This document shows, piece after piece, positions 34,101-44,300 of a stretch of 64,000 nucleotides of DNA; within the stretch, counting starts at the first letter, position 1, and the number at the start of each line of letters is the position of its first letter. The DNA is from Luscinia megarhynchos (Eukaryota; Chordata; Aves; Passeriformes; Turdidae). The notes beneath the pieces are model-generated. The model was not told where the DNA came from. It did not search any database and saw nothing but the letters and a program-made list of their open reading frames with translations. Location of the stretch: positions 16,533,056-16,597,055 of the forward strand of contig JAPFBE010000013.1 of the NCBI GenBank assembly GCA_034336665.1, in the 5' to 3' direction. A program made the translations under genes and the position numbers.

Positions 34101-37100
34101 GTAGTTAGATCATTCTGGATATAAATATTTTTCTAATATTAACACTGCAAGCCATTATAGTGATTTCTAACAGTTCTCATTGTGCATAACACTGGTATTT
34201 TGTGTATAAACGTTGTGATTTTTACACAGAACATAAATGACACTGCAAAGCAAGAAGAGATTTTACAATCCACAACAGATGCAGCAGAGTGGAATCTGGA
34301 GGTGGAACGTGTGCTTCCACAGCTGAAAGTCACAGTCAGGACTGACAATAAGGTATGGAAGAATGTATTTGTCTGTGTACACATGGTGATTTCAGTCCAT
34401 GCTGTTTACTTTCTGTTTGCAGTTCTTGTCTGAGGTCATGCAAAGACTTGTGAGTAATGGACTCTCAGTTGTCTGAACCTTTGTCAGTTACTTTGACCCT
34501 GGAAGCAATAGTTTTCAGTAAGGTGCTTTTTCAATATTACATTTTTTTTCCTGCTGCTTACAAGGCACCTTATTTCTATATATTTATTCAGTGTGGATTT
34601 TTTCCAGTCCTCTGACATTTCCAATGTATTCACGCTTCTAAAAAATTATATCCTCAGTTTAACAACTGTTAGAACATCTTCTTGGAGGACAGCTGATGAT
34701 CTTACCTTTCAACTCTTCCATTTCTCAACCACATGAAAGGCTGCTTGTATGGAATTCCTCTTGGTGAACTTTACATGACAATAAGGTAGATCTGTACCCT
34801 GGTCTAGTCATCCTGAACTCTCCTTAAGTTTAGTGAAAAAAAGTGAGCACTTTTTCAACTGCTTTTGCTCACCATATCCTGTCTCAGGGTAAAGGTCTTA
34901 GAACTGTGTGTTTCTCTCCATAGTCTATTTCAAGGAGTCTAGAATGAGCAGCTTAAAAGTAGGCATCTTTGGCAAGTCCAAACCAGGGCCTGCTCCTGGC
35001 ATTGCCATAAGCATTCTTTCTAGGAGCTTGTGTAGCACACACAGATCAATGCAGTATTGAAATTGTTCATTTGCAGTGACCCAGGTAGTTGGGGTGTTGG
35101 AGCAATCTGCAGCACTGATGTAGCAATACCATACATATGCATGAATACAATGAAAGATCATTATCTTGCCAAAAATAGGGGAAGCCTTCAACTGTCTGCT
35201 GAGCTGCTTGCCTGTCTTACACCATACTGAATTCTTCTGTGTGAAGAATTGCCTGGCTCGACCCACTCTGCTGTGATCCTCAGTAAGCCCATCTGTTGCA
35301 GGGAACATGATGCTTGAGTCTCACAGTGAGGAATTAAAACTTAATAAAGACATACATAAAAAATTGAAGCCACTGTAGGATGTGAGGTTTACTAGCTTCC
35401 AGCTTAATGCACCATCTCTTGGCCTTAAGGAATATGTCAAAATGAACATGAAAAGGGGATTTTTCTTTTTCTAGCTTCTTTCAGAAATAATTGGAGAGAA
35501 GTGTTTGGCCTTTTTCCATTCTGCCAGAAAGCATCATATTCTGTTTTCTAAACTGTGCATGTAAACATAGTACCAGGAGAGTATTAATGGTTTAATCAAT
35601 GGCACTGGAAACTAGAACTTACTGTAAAGTCCTGGACAGAGGTGGGGGTGGGTTATGTGCGTGTTGTTTTTATTTAAACTCCAAAGTTTGGCAAATTGTG
35701 AACAATTGTAACCAGACCAATAAGAGCCCATGGGTCCTGCAAACCTGAAACACAACATCAGCACATTTTCCCTAGTGGCTCATTACTTGGTGTGCACTGC
35801 CAATTCAAAGCACTTTTCTCAGCCCCCACCCCTGAGTCCATGTATGTTTCCTATGATCTTGAAGCTGGAAATAGTTTTACCCCTTCTGATTGTATCCCGT
35901 TATCAAAACCAAGTTTTGATATTTCTGCCTCTTTCATTGCTTTCCATTCTTTTCCTGGTAACAGTAAGGACTAAAATAGAAGGGAAAGAACAGATAGACC
36001 AGAACTGGTAGGTGTTGGGCATCAAAACCACTCACTTTGTGTAAGAATAAGCTGAACTAGTGCAGCTACAATCAATATTTTTAGTATTTGTGCCCAGAGT
36101 GCTTTCTAGCAGAAATAGTTCCATGAAGATGAGACTCTAAAAAGCGTAGCTACTATGGTATCAGTGAGGATGTCTGTGTTTGTTTATGGATTTGAGTGTC
36201 ACATGTGACATTTAGGAGATTTTATAAATTGTGTCACATTGAGCCAGTGCCCCTGGCTGTGAACATGGCAGTAGCAGGATATTACATGGCAATAGTATAA
36301 CAGAGAACTGACCCTGCTTTACATACCTTCTGTTGTTTAGTAATCAGAGAAGGATAAAACTTGTACTTACCTGTGTTTTAATTTGTGATGTCTTTTAGGA
36401 TTGGAGGATTCATGTAGATCAAATGCATCAGCATAAGGATGGAATTGATTCTTCTTTGAAAGAAACTAGGGTATGTCTTGCAAGTACAGAATATTTTATT
36501 AATCCGTCAACATTTTTATTTTCCCTTTTATTTGATATGCATTAAGAACTATTGATCATTTTATTTGTGCTATTGCTGTAAAATTAAAAAGGGGAAGATA
36601 TGACAATGATCATTAAGGATGGTGCTGGTGGCAAAATACCTTGTGGACAGAGTTGTATGTGTGAGGATTAACAGGGCTATCAGAGTCCAGTAAAGAATGC
36701 ATTACCATAAGTACATCCTGACTACAGAGGACAAAATAGAAAAATACAATCTGAAGGTGCTGTTAAAATCCCCAAAATACCCTTAAATACTGTTGCTAGA
36801 GTAACTTACTGACATTGACATTTGTATTTGATTGAGGAGGGGAGAGTGATGAAGCAGTAAAGACTGAAATACATGCAAAGGAGGTGGGCAAACCAGAACA
36901 CATTGGGAATAATTTTTTATTGGCTAAACACAGTATTTCTGTACTATTTTTCTCTCTCTCTGTAGGCTTCCATAGCCTTTCTTAACTACAGCACCATTTT
37001 GATACTCTCTGCATACTGTCTGTATACTGTCAACCCACAGAATGTGATTTTCTAGGGTTACCTTGACAAGCTCCATAATGAAATCAGCAGAACCCTGGAG

Positions 37101-40100
37101 AAGATCAGTAGCAGGGAAAAGTACATCAACAATCAATTGGAGCACTTGGTTCAAGAATACCGTTCAGCACAAGCCTTGCTGAGTGAGGTATTGCTGGTTT
37201 TTGTTGTTGCCTTCTCCAGGATTAACTTGCTTATAAATGAGGGTAGAGGCAAAGACAACATAGAGTGAGCTGTCTATGAATTCTGCTGTTGGATATAAAG
37301 CAGGGGAAATGTTGATTGGCTGTCAAATTATGTTCTTCCTAAGCTAAACTAGCAATTTTTATTCAACTGTTCTGCAGGGGAAAATAGATGGTTTTGCCTG
37401 AGTATTATGTATAGCTATTGCCAGTCTTGAGCAGCTAGTAAATTACTAGCTCTGCTTCCCCTGTGAAGCTCACACATCTGTCAGGAGGGGAAAAACTACA
37501 GTCTCAGTCCAGCATTCGTCCCTTAGATTGAGTACTGGTGCTAACATGCACAAAGCACTCATTACTTCTTTGCTTCCTTTAGTTTCTGTGCCAATAGTGT
37601 TGTCTGAGAAGCTTTTTGATCCCCAATTTAGGAGGCATTATAGCCTGCCTTTTGGCAAGCCCTCCTAGTTGTGGTCATGGTGACAATAATGCTGACAGAA
37701 TTTGATCTCTGTATCTTTGTTTGCCTTGCTGTTAACGTATCTTCTATACAGTAGTTTACTGTTGATGAAGTATTATTCAGGATTTCAGTACTCAGTCCTT
37801 TCTGCATTATGGCAGATTTTCTTCATGTTTATTTCCTCATGTAAATTATTGGAAAACACAGTTCTTATTGAGTGTGTATTTGGATTATTTACTGCTTTAC
37901 ATTTTTGAATGATAGTCACTGCAGGGGCTGACGTTTCAAGCCTGTCTTCATTTGTAAACCTCACTGGGGCTTTGTGGGAGAGTTTCTGGAACTGGAACAT
38001 ATGAGAGAAAGTCTTGAACTTTTCTCTGAGCTATCTGCATACATCTCTTCAACTCTGTCATTACAGCAAAGACATGTTTCTTTCCAGGCTAAAGAGAAGT
38101 ACCAGGAGGGAAGTGGAGGAGTAACTGAAAGGATTAGAGTGCTTTCTGAGGTAAAATACATCTTATTTTAAAACAGTCTTCAGAGAGTTGGCATTTAGTG
38201 GTTGCAGTTTAATGAAACCAGTTCTTCTTTGATTCATGTTAAAGACTATTCTTTGTTTGGGATAGGTGATCTAGTCCACTCCCTAAATTTTAAATCCAGG
38301 CTGTCATTGATTTTTAACTCATGAAATGTGAGCTCAGTTTGTAAATGAAGGTAAATGTTCTGTATTTTATAGCCTGTGTCCAAGAATTATGGGGGATTAA
38401 TAAATCATGCCCATAAATTACTTTGGAAGAAGAAAAGCTTAACTCTTATTTTTACTTAAAATTAACTATTTGAAATTTTTATGTTCCAGGCACTTAAAAG
38501 CAATATTTGACTAAACAGTAATTTTTTCCATACATCATATTATTTTATTACCTAAATCTGGTTTTCTGTTGTGGATTTTCTTTTTCCTTTATATTGGTGC
38601 TCTGTCAAATTTTAATAAACATCTCCTGTCTCCTGCCTCCCCATGTTGAGTGTTTCATGGCATTTCATGTAGAATTACAGCCCAATTTCCAAATACTTCA
38701 ACTCTTTATCCAATTCAGAAATTTTTTAAATGGCTCTATTTGGGTTTTAGAAACCACCTTTATTTATTAGACAATAAAGTCTCAGGAATAGTTGCATAAA
38801 ATAGGTCACACAATAAGAATGTGCTAGAAATTGTACAACAAGTTTGAGATGTTTTAGATGTTTTAGAACAGAATAGAATAGTTGACTTGGAAGGGACCTA
38901 CAGTGATCACCATGTGCAGCTGCAGTAGGTAATACAGCAGTATAATGTGAATTTTCTAGCAAAGATTTCTAATGTGTGAATTCTGCAGAATTAGAGCTAT
39001 TTCATTTTCAAGGACATAAGTCTGAAAAAGTGTTTTGTGATGACTTCAGATTTGCAGTGTGTGCTTTGGGAGCTGACTGACTGATAAGTAATGGTGAATA
39101 TGTTACTTGCTGGTGTCTTTCAAACTACTTGGGTGCAGTGGCACATGTCTGAGGTAAACCAGATACATTGGATGTTAGAACTGATCTGTTTTCAGGCATG
39201 TAATCAGACCTCAGCCCACCTGGCAATACCATTGCCACTGCAGGCATGCAGTAACAATGCAGCAGTGATTCCTTTTTGTTGCTGAAAAGGCTTACTGAAG
39301 CCTTAAGGAAGGGCTATTTTCACATTATAGACAAGAACACTGGATTATTACCTTGGCTATACTTTAGAATCCTATATTGGCTTTTTTGCATTGTCTACAA
39401 AGGCAAACTGGTTGCTAGACAGTGTTGAAATGCACTTTTGTTCTTCATATGTGGATTTTACATACTTGTACCTATGCCAGTGCCAGCAGGCTGGATTGCT
39501 GCACCTTCTTTTGTTGCAGTGCTGTTTCTCAGGTTTACAGTGTAACATGCTGAAGTCCTGATGCTTGGGCATCAGAAGGGCAGTGAGCATGATTATTTGA
39601 TGAATCTTGATCTGTAGGGCTATTGGTTCCTTTGTTCTTCCATCCAGCATCACATTGAAACACATTGTTGTTTTTATTGGGGATGCATAGATTTTCAGTA
39701 ACACCATGGTGTTTGGTCAAATTGTTGCACCTCTTCTGTATTATTTTACAACATTAATTTAGTTAAATTAAAAATTTCTGGACGTTTGAAAAATTGTTCT
39801 TCTTTATATAACAAGTAAGATAGATTTGTTAAATTTTTTTAATAAAAGCAGTTATTCAGCAGAGAATTTTTTTCAATTCGATATTCATCTGGTTTAATTA
39901 AGAAAAAAATCTATTTTAAGGTTACAGAAGCATTAGAGAAAGTAAAGCAGGAAACAGAAGAGAAAGGAAGCAGTATGACTGACGGTGGTAAGTACATTTT
40001 TGCTTTCAGACAACACACCCTTTTTCTTGGTGACAGTTTCATAATATGTACTTTATTAAAATAAGAATAAGAGCAATTACAAGGAGCAAAATCATATTAG

Positions 40101-40693
40101 TGGGAAGGGAGGGATTAGAAACAAAATGTAGGGCACAAAACGTTTTAATAGCTTTTCACAGGTAAGATTTTCACACCCTGCTGAAGGTGTCTTCAGTTCT
40201 CTATCAAACCTCAAGTCAGGTATGGGGGTAAGGCTTTCAGCTGAGCAAAACACATCATTGAAAAACCTGTCTTAATGTTGATGCACATTTTGATGAAGCT
40301 CTTAGATGTCAAGAAGACAGCAAAATTGTCATTGCCTATTTCTGTCTTTAAAGTGTTTTGCATATTAAAAATTATGTATCAGTACAATCATGTCTTTAGA
40401 GTAGAGCACCCTTTTGTTCATTCAACTCTTCAATTTTAAGGAGTGAATTACAGGAAACAATGCCTTTGTGTTAGGTGGCTGACAGAGTTATACTGTTTAT
40501 CTTTTTCTGGACAGCTCCTCTTGTGAAGATTAAACAGGCCTTAACAAAATTGAGGCAAGAAACCATTCAGATGGACATACAGATTGGTGTGATGGAACAC
40601 ACATTGCTCCAGTCAAAGCTGAAAGAGAAATCCAATATGACTAGAGATATGCATGCAACAGTGATTCCAGAAGCCACAGTAGGTGCCTATTAA
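27928..40693 (+). CDS. IFT57: Intraflagellar transport protein 57
   Basis: IFT57 (HIPPI) is a peripheral IFT-B subunit that carries cargo along cilia together with IFT20, IFT54 and CLUAP1. It also binds HIP1. The complete 418-residue protein (human 429) comes from exons 27928-28106, 29425-29587, 30638-30756, 31641-31731, 33653-33721, 34230-34352, 36399-36470, 37056-37187, 38088-38150, 39921-39987 and 40515-40693, all in frame with consensus splice sites. The N-terminal half is the calponin-homology-like domain (RGPGAAFHMFVLMEDLLDKL, RHYFALPTNPGEQF). An acidic linker (EEPEEEEITEDDAEL) follows, then a coiled-coil C-terminal half (EYRSAQALLSEAKEKYQEG, KIKQALTKLRQE) ending in MHATVIPEATVGAY. ATG 27928 was chosen because it gives an N terminus of human-like length and has A at -3 and G at +4. 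An out-of-frame ATG lies 13 nt upstream. Confidence 0.97.
28107..29424 (+). other. IFT57: IFT57 intron 1
   Basis: It begins in the CpG island and turns AT-rich after 28.3 kb. No repeat family is recognised. An unusually long antisense ORF (209 codons) spans 29074-28445. Confidence 0.6.
29425..29587 (+). CDS. IFT57: IFT57 exon 2
   Basis: The acceptor is tgaacag and the donor is GTGAGT. It encodes RHYFALPTNPGEQFFMFCTL through SNVLSELRSF. Codon third positions are strikingly GC-rich compared with the other IFT57 exons. Confidence 0.96.
30060..30120. repeat. A-rich simple tract in IFT57 intron 2
   Basis: A near-continuous A run interrupted by CC, preceded by T-rich sequence. It is a low-complexity tract, possibly a decayed poly(A), but no retroposed body is seen upstream. 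Confidence 0.6.
30638..30756 (+). CDS. IFT57: IFT57 exon 3
   Basis: The acceptor is tgttttag and the donor is GTACAG. It encodes GRPVDFPPSKLKTGCGEQVC through KHTGFSWK, the end of the CH-like domain, leaving a split Arg codon. Confidence 0.96.
31641..31731 (+). CDS. IFT57: IFT57 exon 4
   Basis: The acceptor is tctttgcag and the donor is GTAGGT. It encodes the acidic linker PAYPTEEPEEEEITEDDAEL to LEEDVA. Confidence 0.95.
31732..33652 (+). other. IFT57: IFT57 intron 4
   Basis: A 1.9-kb AT-rich intron. I see no repeat family, RNA gene or further exon. Intron 6 (34353-36398) is similar apart from the antisense ORF listed in the findings. Confidence 0.55.
33653..33721 (+). CDS. IFT57: IFT57 exon 5
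   Basis: The acceptor is ttctcttaag and the donor is GTAAGT. It encodes EEESDNEENYIDLNVLKAQT plus YRS, 23 codons, nearly identical to human EENFIDLNVLKAQT. Confidence 0.95.
34230..34352 (+). CDS. IFT57: IFT57 exon 6
   Basis: The acceptor is tttacacag and the donor is GTATGG. It encodes NINDTAKQEEILQSTTDAAE through KVTVRTDNK, 41 codons. Confidence 0.96.
36399..36470 (+). CDS. IFT57: IFT57 exon 7
   Basis: The acceptor is gtcttttag and the donor is GTATGT. It encodes DWRIHVDQMHQHKDGIDSSL plus KETR, 24 codons. Confidence 0.96.
37056..37187 (+). CDS. IFT57: IFT57 exon 8
   Basis: The acceptor is attttctag and the donor is GTATTG. It encodes GYLDKLHNEISRTLEKISSR through SAQALLSE, 44 codons of coiled coil. 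Confidence 0.96.
38088..38150 (+). CDS. IFT57: IFT57 exon 9
   Basis: The acceptor is tctttccag and the donor is GTAAAA. It encodes AKEKYQEGSGGVTERIRVLS plus E, 21 codons. Confidence 0.95.
38869..38925 (-). mobile_element. Small CR1 tail fragment
   Basis: 'cagaatagaatagttgactt' followed by 'ggaagggacctacagtgatc' matches the antisense CR1 3' terminus. Only about 55 bp is recognisable, inside IFT57 intron 9. Confidence 0.65.
39921..39987 (+). CDS. IFT57: IFT57 exon 10
   Basis: The acceptor is ctattttaag and the donor is GTAAGT. It encodes VTEALEKVKQETEEKGSSMT plus DG and one base of an Ala codon. Confidence 0.94.
40515..40693 (+). CDS. IFT57: IFT57 exon 11 with stop
   Basis: The acceptor is tctggacag. 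It encodes APLVKIKQALTKLRQETIQM through MHATVIPEATVGAY and TAA at 40691-40693. Confidence 0.96.
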
Positions 40694-40933
40694 AATTGGT
40701 TGGACTTGGTTTGCCCAAAAGGCAGTTTTTTGCCATTTGCTTTTTTGTGAGTTCAGAGGTTTTGTTTTTGTTGGGGTAGGAGGATGTTATATTTTTTTTC
40801 ATGTTCCTTTTGAACAAGATGCTTGTTAAAGGATGCACTTTTAAAGAAGTAATGTGCACACTTTAGACTCAAGAGGGAGCCATGTTTAGTTCTGTGCTGT
40901 TAAGATTTACTGCATATTTCTTCCAAGTATACT

Positions 40934-40939
40934 AATAAA
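40934..40939 (+). terminator. IFT57: IFT57 poly(A) signal candidate
   Basis: AATAAA lies 241 nt after the stop, followed by T-rich sequence. A longer 3' UTR cannot be excluded. Confidence 0.55.
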
Positions 40940-43894
40940 TTCTTGTTACTGAAAATGTCTCTATTTCTTTGGAAAATGTTACGTAGTGTGAAAGTCTGTA
41001 GAATGATGCTGACAGCCCGTAATCTTGATACTCTGCAGTGCTGAAAGGAAATTGCTTGCAAAGGACTTGAAATGAAGGCAAAACATCTGACATTGCCACT
41101 AACATACATTTAGATGAAGTGTTTGATGATACTGAAGTAACTACATTACCCTTTCTAACAGGCTGGGTCAAAACTGATATCAGCTGCAAGACTCCTTTAA
41201 CAGCAGCAACAATATCAAAATCTATATAAGACCAAAGAAGGTGAAAAGTATTGTTTGGAAATTACTCTTGGCTTTCTAATTTTTTTTAATGTGCCATCAC
41301 TGTTTCAGAATCCCTTTATATTAGTCAAATGCTGCTTTCATTTATAGTATTTAGAAGACTCTGGACATAATGTGGATTATTCTTGTTTTCTGTTCTTGTG
41401 TCAGAACACCCACTTTTGATTTCTGTGAAGGAAAAATGTTGCCAAATCTAGTTGAGTAATACAGAATGAGAAGAAAAATGTAGGAGGAAGGGGTTGGGAA
41501 TGTAATGGCAACAGGGAGCTTGCTTTGTCTTAGTAAATGTGTAGGTAGGGAGTGATTCTAGATGTTAGTGGTAATGGAGGAGTATGGAGCAAAGAAATAA
41601 CCTTATTAAAGTACTAGTACATCCTTTTGGTTCTGGTTGGTCATGAGCCATGAACCATGTTAGTACAATTCTAGTGGCATTAAAATCCTCGCCTAATTTC
41701 TGCAGGCTCTGTCATTCATCTGGCAAATAATTTCTCTCACTTAAAGGTGAGCAGTATTTTGCAGAATCAGTGGATCAGTTCTGTGTCTGAAAGTCAAGAT
41801 ACTTGACACAGTCAGTACTATGAGCCAGCATAAGTTTGTTGTGTTTCAGTATTTGATTTGCCAAAAAGAAAAAGCCCTAAACGTATTGGTTTTTAATAAG
41901 TGAAAGCTATCTGTAAATGTCGACTATTGCAATTTACCTGTGCAAGCTACTGCTGAAAATCTCTATGAATCACTCTGGAAATTGGTTTCCAGCTCCTTTT
42001 GCTGCCTACCTCTATCCTCCCACATTCAGCTGAAATTAGAAAAGTTATTATTCATGTTCCCTTTGTTAGGTGCTGTTGCTACTGCATATTTACTTTAACA
42101 GTGGCTTTACTTCAACTTAAGATAAAGCAACTCCCTTTTGCATTGCCTGCAAAGCAGCTCACTGACATTTTTGGATTGCAATGTTGGGTTGTATAAATGC
42201 TGTTTGTGTAAATGCTTTCCTCAAAAAAACTCCTCCTTCATGCTGATATAACAAACATGATTAATCAAAACCTTTCCTATGAACTGAGCCTCTTATTCTA
42301 TTAAAAGTGAATCTGTTATGACAAGCATGGCCAAAAACCCTCTAATGTGACAAAAATCTCCAGAAGAAAAGCCTCCTTTGTGCCAAAGTAATTCTAAATA
42401 TTGTGCTAATCATCTGGAATTGATCTACATTATTTTTAATGGTACTGTCTGAAACTGCCTTCATTTAAGTAGAACACTTCTGTTGTTATCTCAAGGAGTG
42501 ATACATGGCCTTTAGTTATCATCTGGCAAGGAGTGGCATTTGCCCCTTGAGACAGTAAAAGCACTTGACCCTGCTTTGAAAGCAGCCTTACTGATTCAGC
42601 AGTAAAAAGCAGAGGTGAGCAGTGAGGCCTGCCATAAGCAGCCTGAAAGGCCCTTCTAAAGGAGCAAAGATCCATGTAATTATTCCACTGCTGAATCAGT
42701 GCAGGAAGCAGAAGCCACATTAAAATTAAATCACTTGGTTCACATTACTTCCTGCACTGCTCATTATCTATTCAGTGTCAGAACAGCAGACCAACAAAAC
42801 GAAGATGTCCCTAAGTTACTAGGATGCACATAAAGCTGTTCTAAAAAAGAGTCTCTCTTCATCTGGAGAGAATTTAGGAAAGAAGGACTACTCACAAGAG
42901 TTAACTTTTGTATCCAGTTGTCCTCTTTCAGTTCTCTGGAACATCAGCATGGAGGCAAAGTGTCACTGTCAGATTTTACCTAGAAGCCAAGTAGAAGCCA
43001 CCTGTAGACAGACCCAGAAATCATGCAGAGAGAAAGAAGGAGCTTCCTTTGCTCACCTGGGTTAGAGAAGCCATGGGGTTTGTCCTTTCTATGAGGACTG
43101 CAATAGTTCAGTCTTGTATGTGGCCCTGGTATGAGCTGGCACTTGGCTCTTGGAAACATTGCTGAGGAAGGCTCATCAGTAGCCAGCTCACTCTCTTGCA
43201 TGTACTCCTCAAAGTTCCAGGAAAGGAACACTTGCAGCATATTACTTCTTAGGGTTTCTTCAGCTCTGAAGTACCTCTGAGCCTCATGACATGACCCAAT
43301 GTCTTATTTCCCTGTCTTTTGTCTAGGCTAGGATGTAAGTGCCTGCTGGGAACTGGAAATAGCCTTAGTGCTAGGTACTCTAGTAGAGGTGCTGTTTATA
43401 GGTCTTTTAGGATATTTGAGACTGATTACGTGCATTACCCTTTAATAAATATAATACCCCGCTCCCCATTCTCTTCTAATGTCAGCAGATGGCATGAACT
43501 GTGCTGATAAAATGTGCAAAGGACTTATTTTTTACCTTTTAATCCATTTGTCTCACAGACTACCTCCTTTAGACTTGGTGACTTAACACTGAAATCGCAA
43601 GAATTTAAATGTGGCTTTCAATCATAGGCCGAGAATTTATTGTTTCAGCACTGAGACACATTAATCTTTTGAACTTACATTGCTGAGTGCTGTGCAGGAA
43701 GCTGAATGAGTTCGCTTGAGTTTGAGAAATGACTGTTATAAACAACTCACAGATCTGGTCAAACTATTCTCACTCCTGTCTGCTGATGGCGTTAAAGGCC
43801 TTCCCCTCTTCACCTACCCAAAAGAGGAACTTCAGGGAAAATTTTTTCTTGAAAAGGGGAAAACCTTTATGTCCACCTACTATTAAACTTTGCC

Positions 43895-43915
43895 TTTTTT
43901 TTTTTTTTTTTTTTT
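43895..43915 (+). repeat. Poly(T) run followed by GCAG
   Basis: Twenty-one uninterrupted T residues and then GCAG. It is either a simple repeat, the antisense poly(A) of an old insertion, or an unusually strong cryptic splice acceptor. Confidence 0.85.
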
Positions 43916-44159
43916 GCAGTACAGCTCTACTGTGCACTACAACATAAAGAAAAAATTCACTGTATTGCCAGTTGTAAGTTACAGTAAGAGCAAGTAAGTC
44001 ATCTGTGCATGACCTATTAAAAAAACTACGCACAAATGAAGAGCCTGTGTGCGAACATTTCCAGCTTCTGTGCTCTTTGAATTTTGCATCCAAATGTTGC
44101 ATCCTGGGCTGCAGTCCAAGTTTGACAACTGTTAATTAGAAAGAGAAGGAGTTGGTTGA

Positions 44160-44300
44160 TGCTGTGCTGCCTCGCTGGCCGCGTGCCCGCGCGGGGCTGT
44201 CAATGCTGCAGTGTACCCCCACAGGGCAGCTGCACGTGCATGCGCACAGGCCGGCCTCTCCCGGGGCTGGAACCAGCAGCACAACAACATGCCTCTGAAA
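44160..44300. promoter_or_regulatory. Isolated CpG islet
   Basis: CpG-dense sequence ('gccgcgtgcccgcgcggggc', then 'gtgcatgcgcacagg', an NRF1-like palindrome) inside a CpG-poor gene-free region 13.6 kb upstream of CD47. It could be a distal regulatory element or a lncRNA promoter. Confidence 0.35.

Noticed and set aside
39038..39084. GTGATGA and CTGA boxes resembling a C/D snoRNA in IFT57 intron 9
   Set aside because: The boxes are too close together, there is no terminal stem and no internal C'/D' pair.
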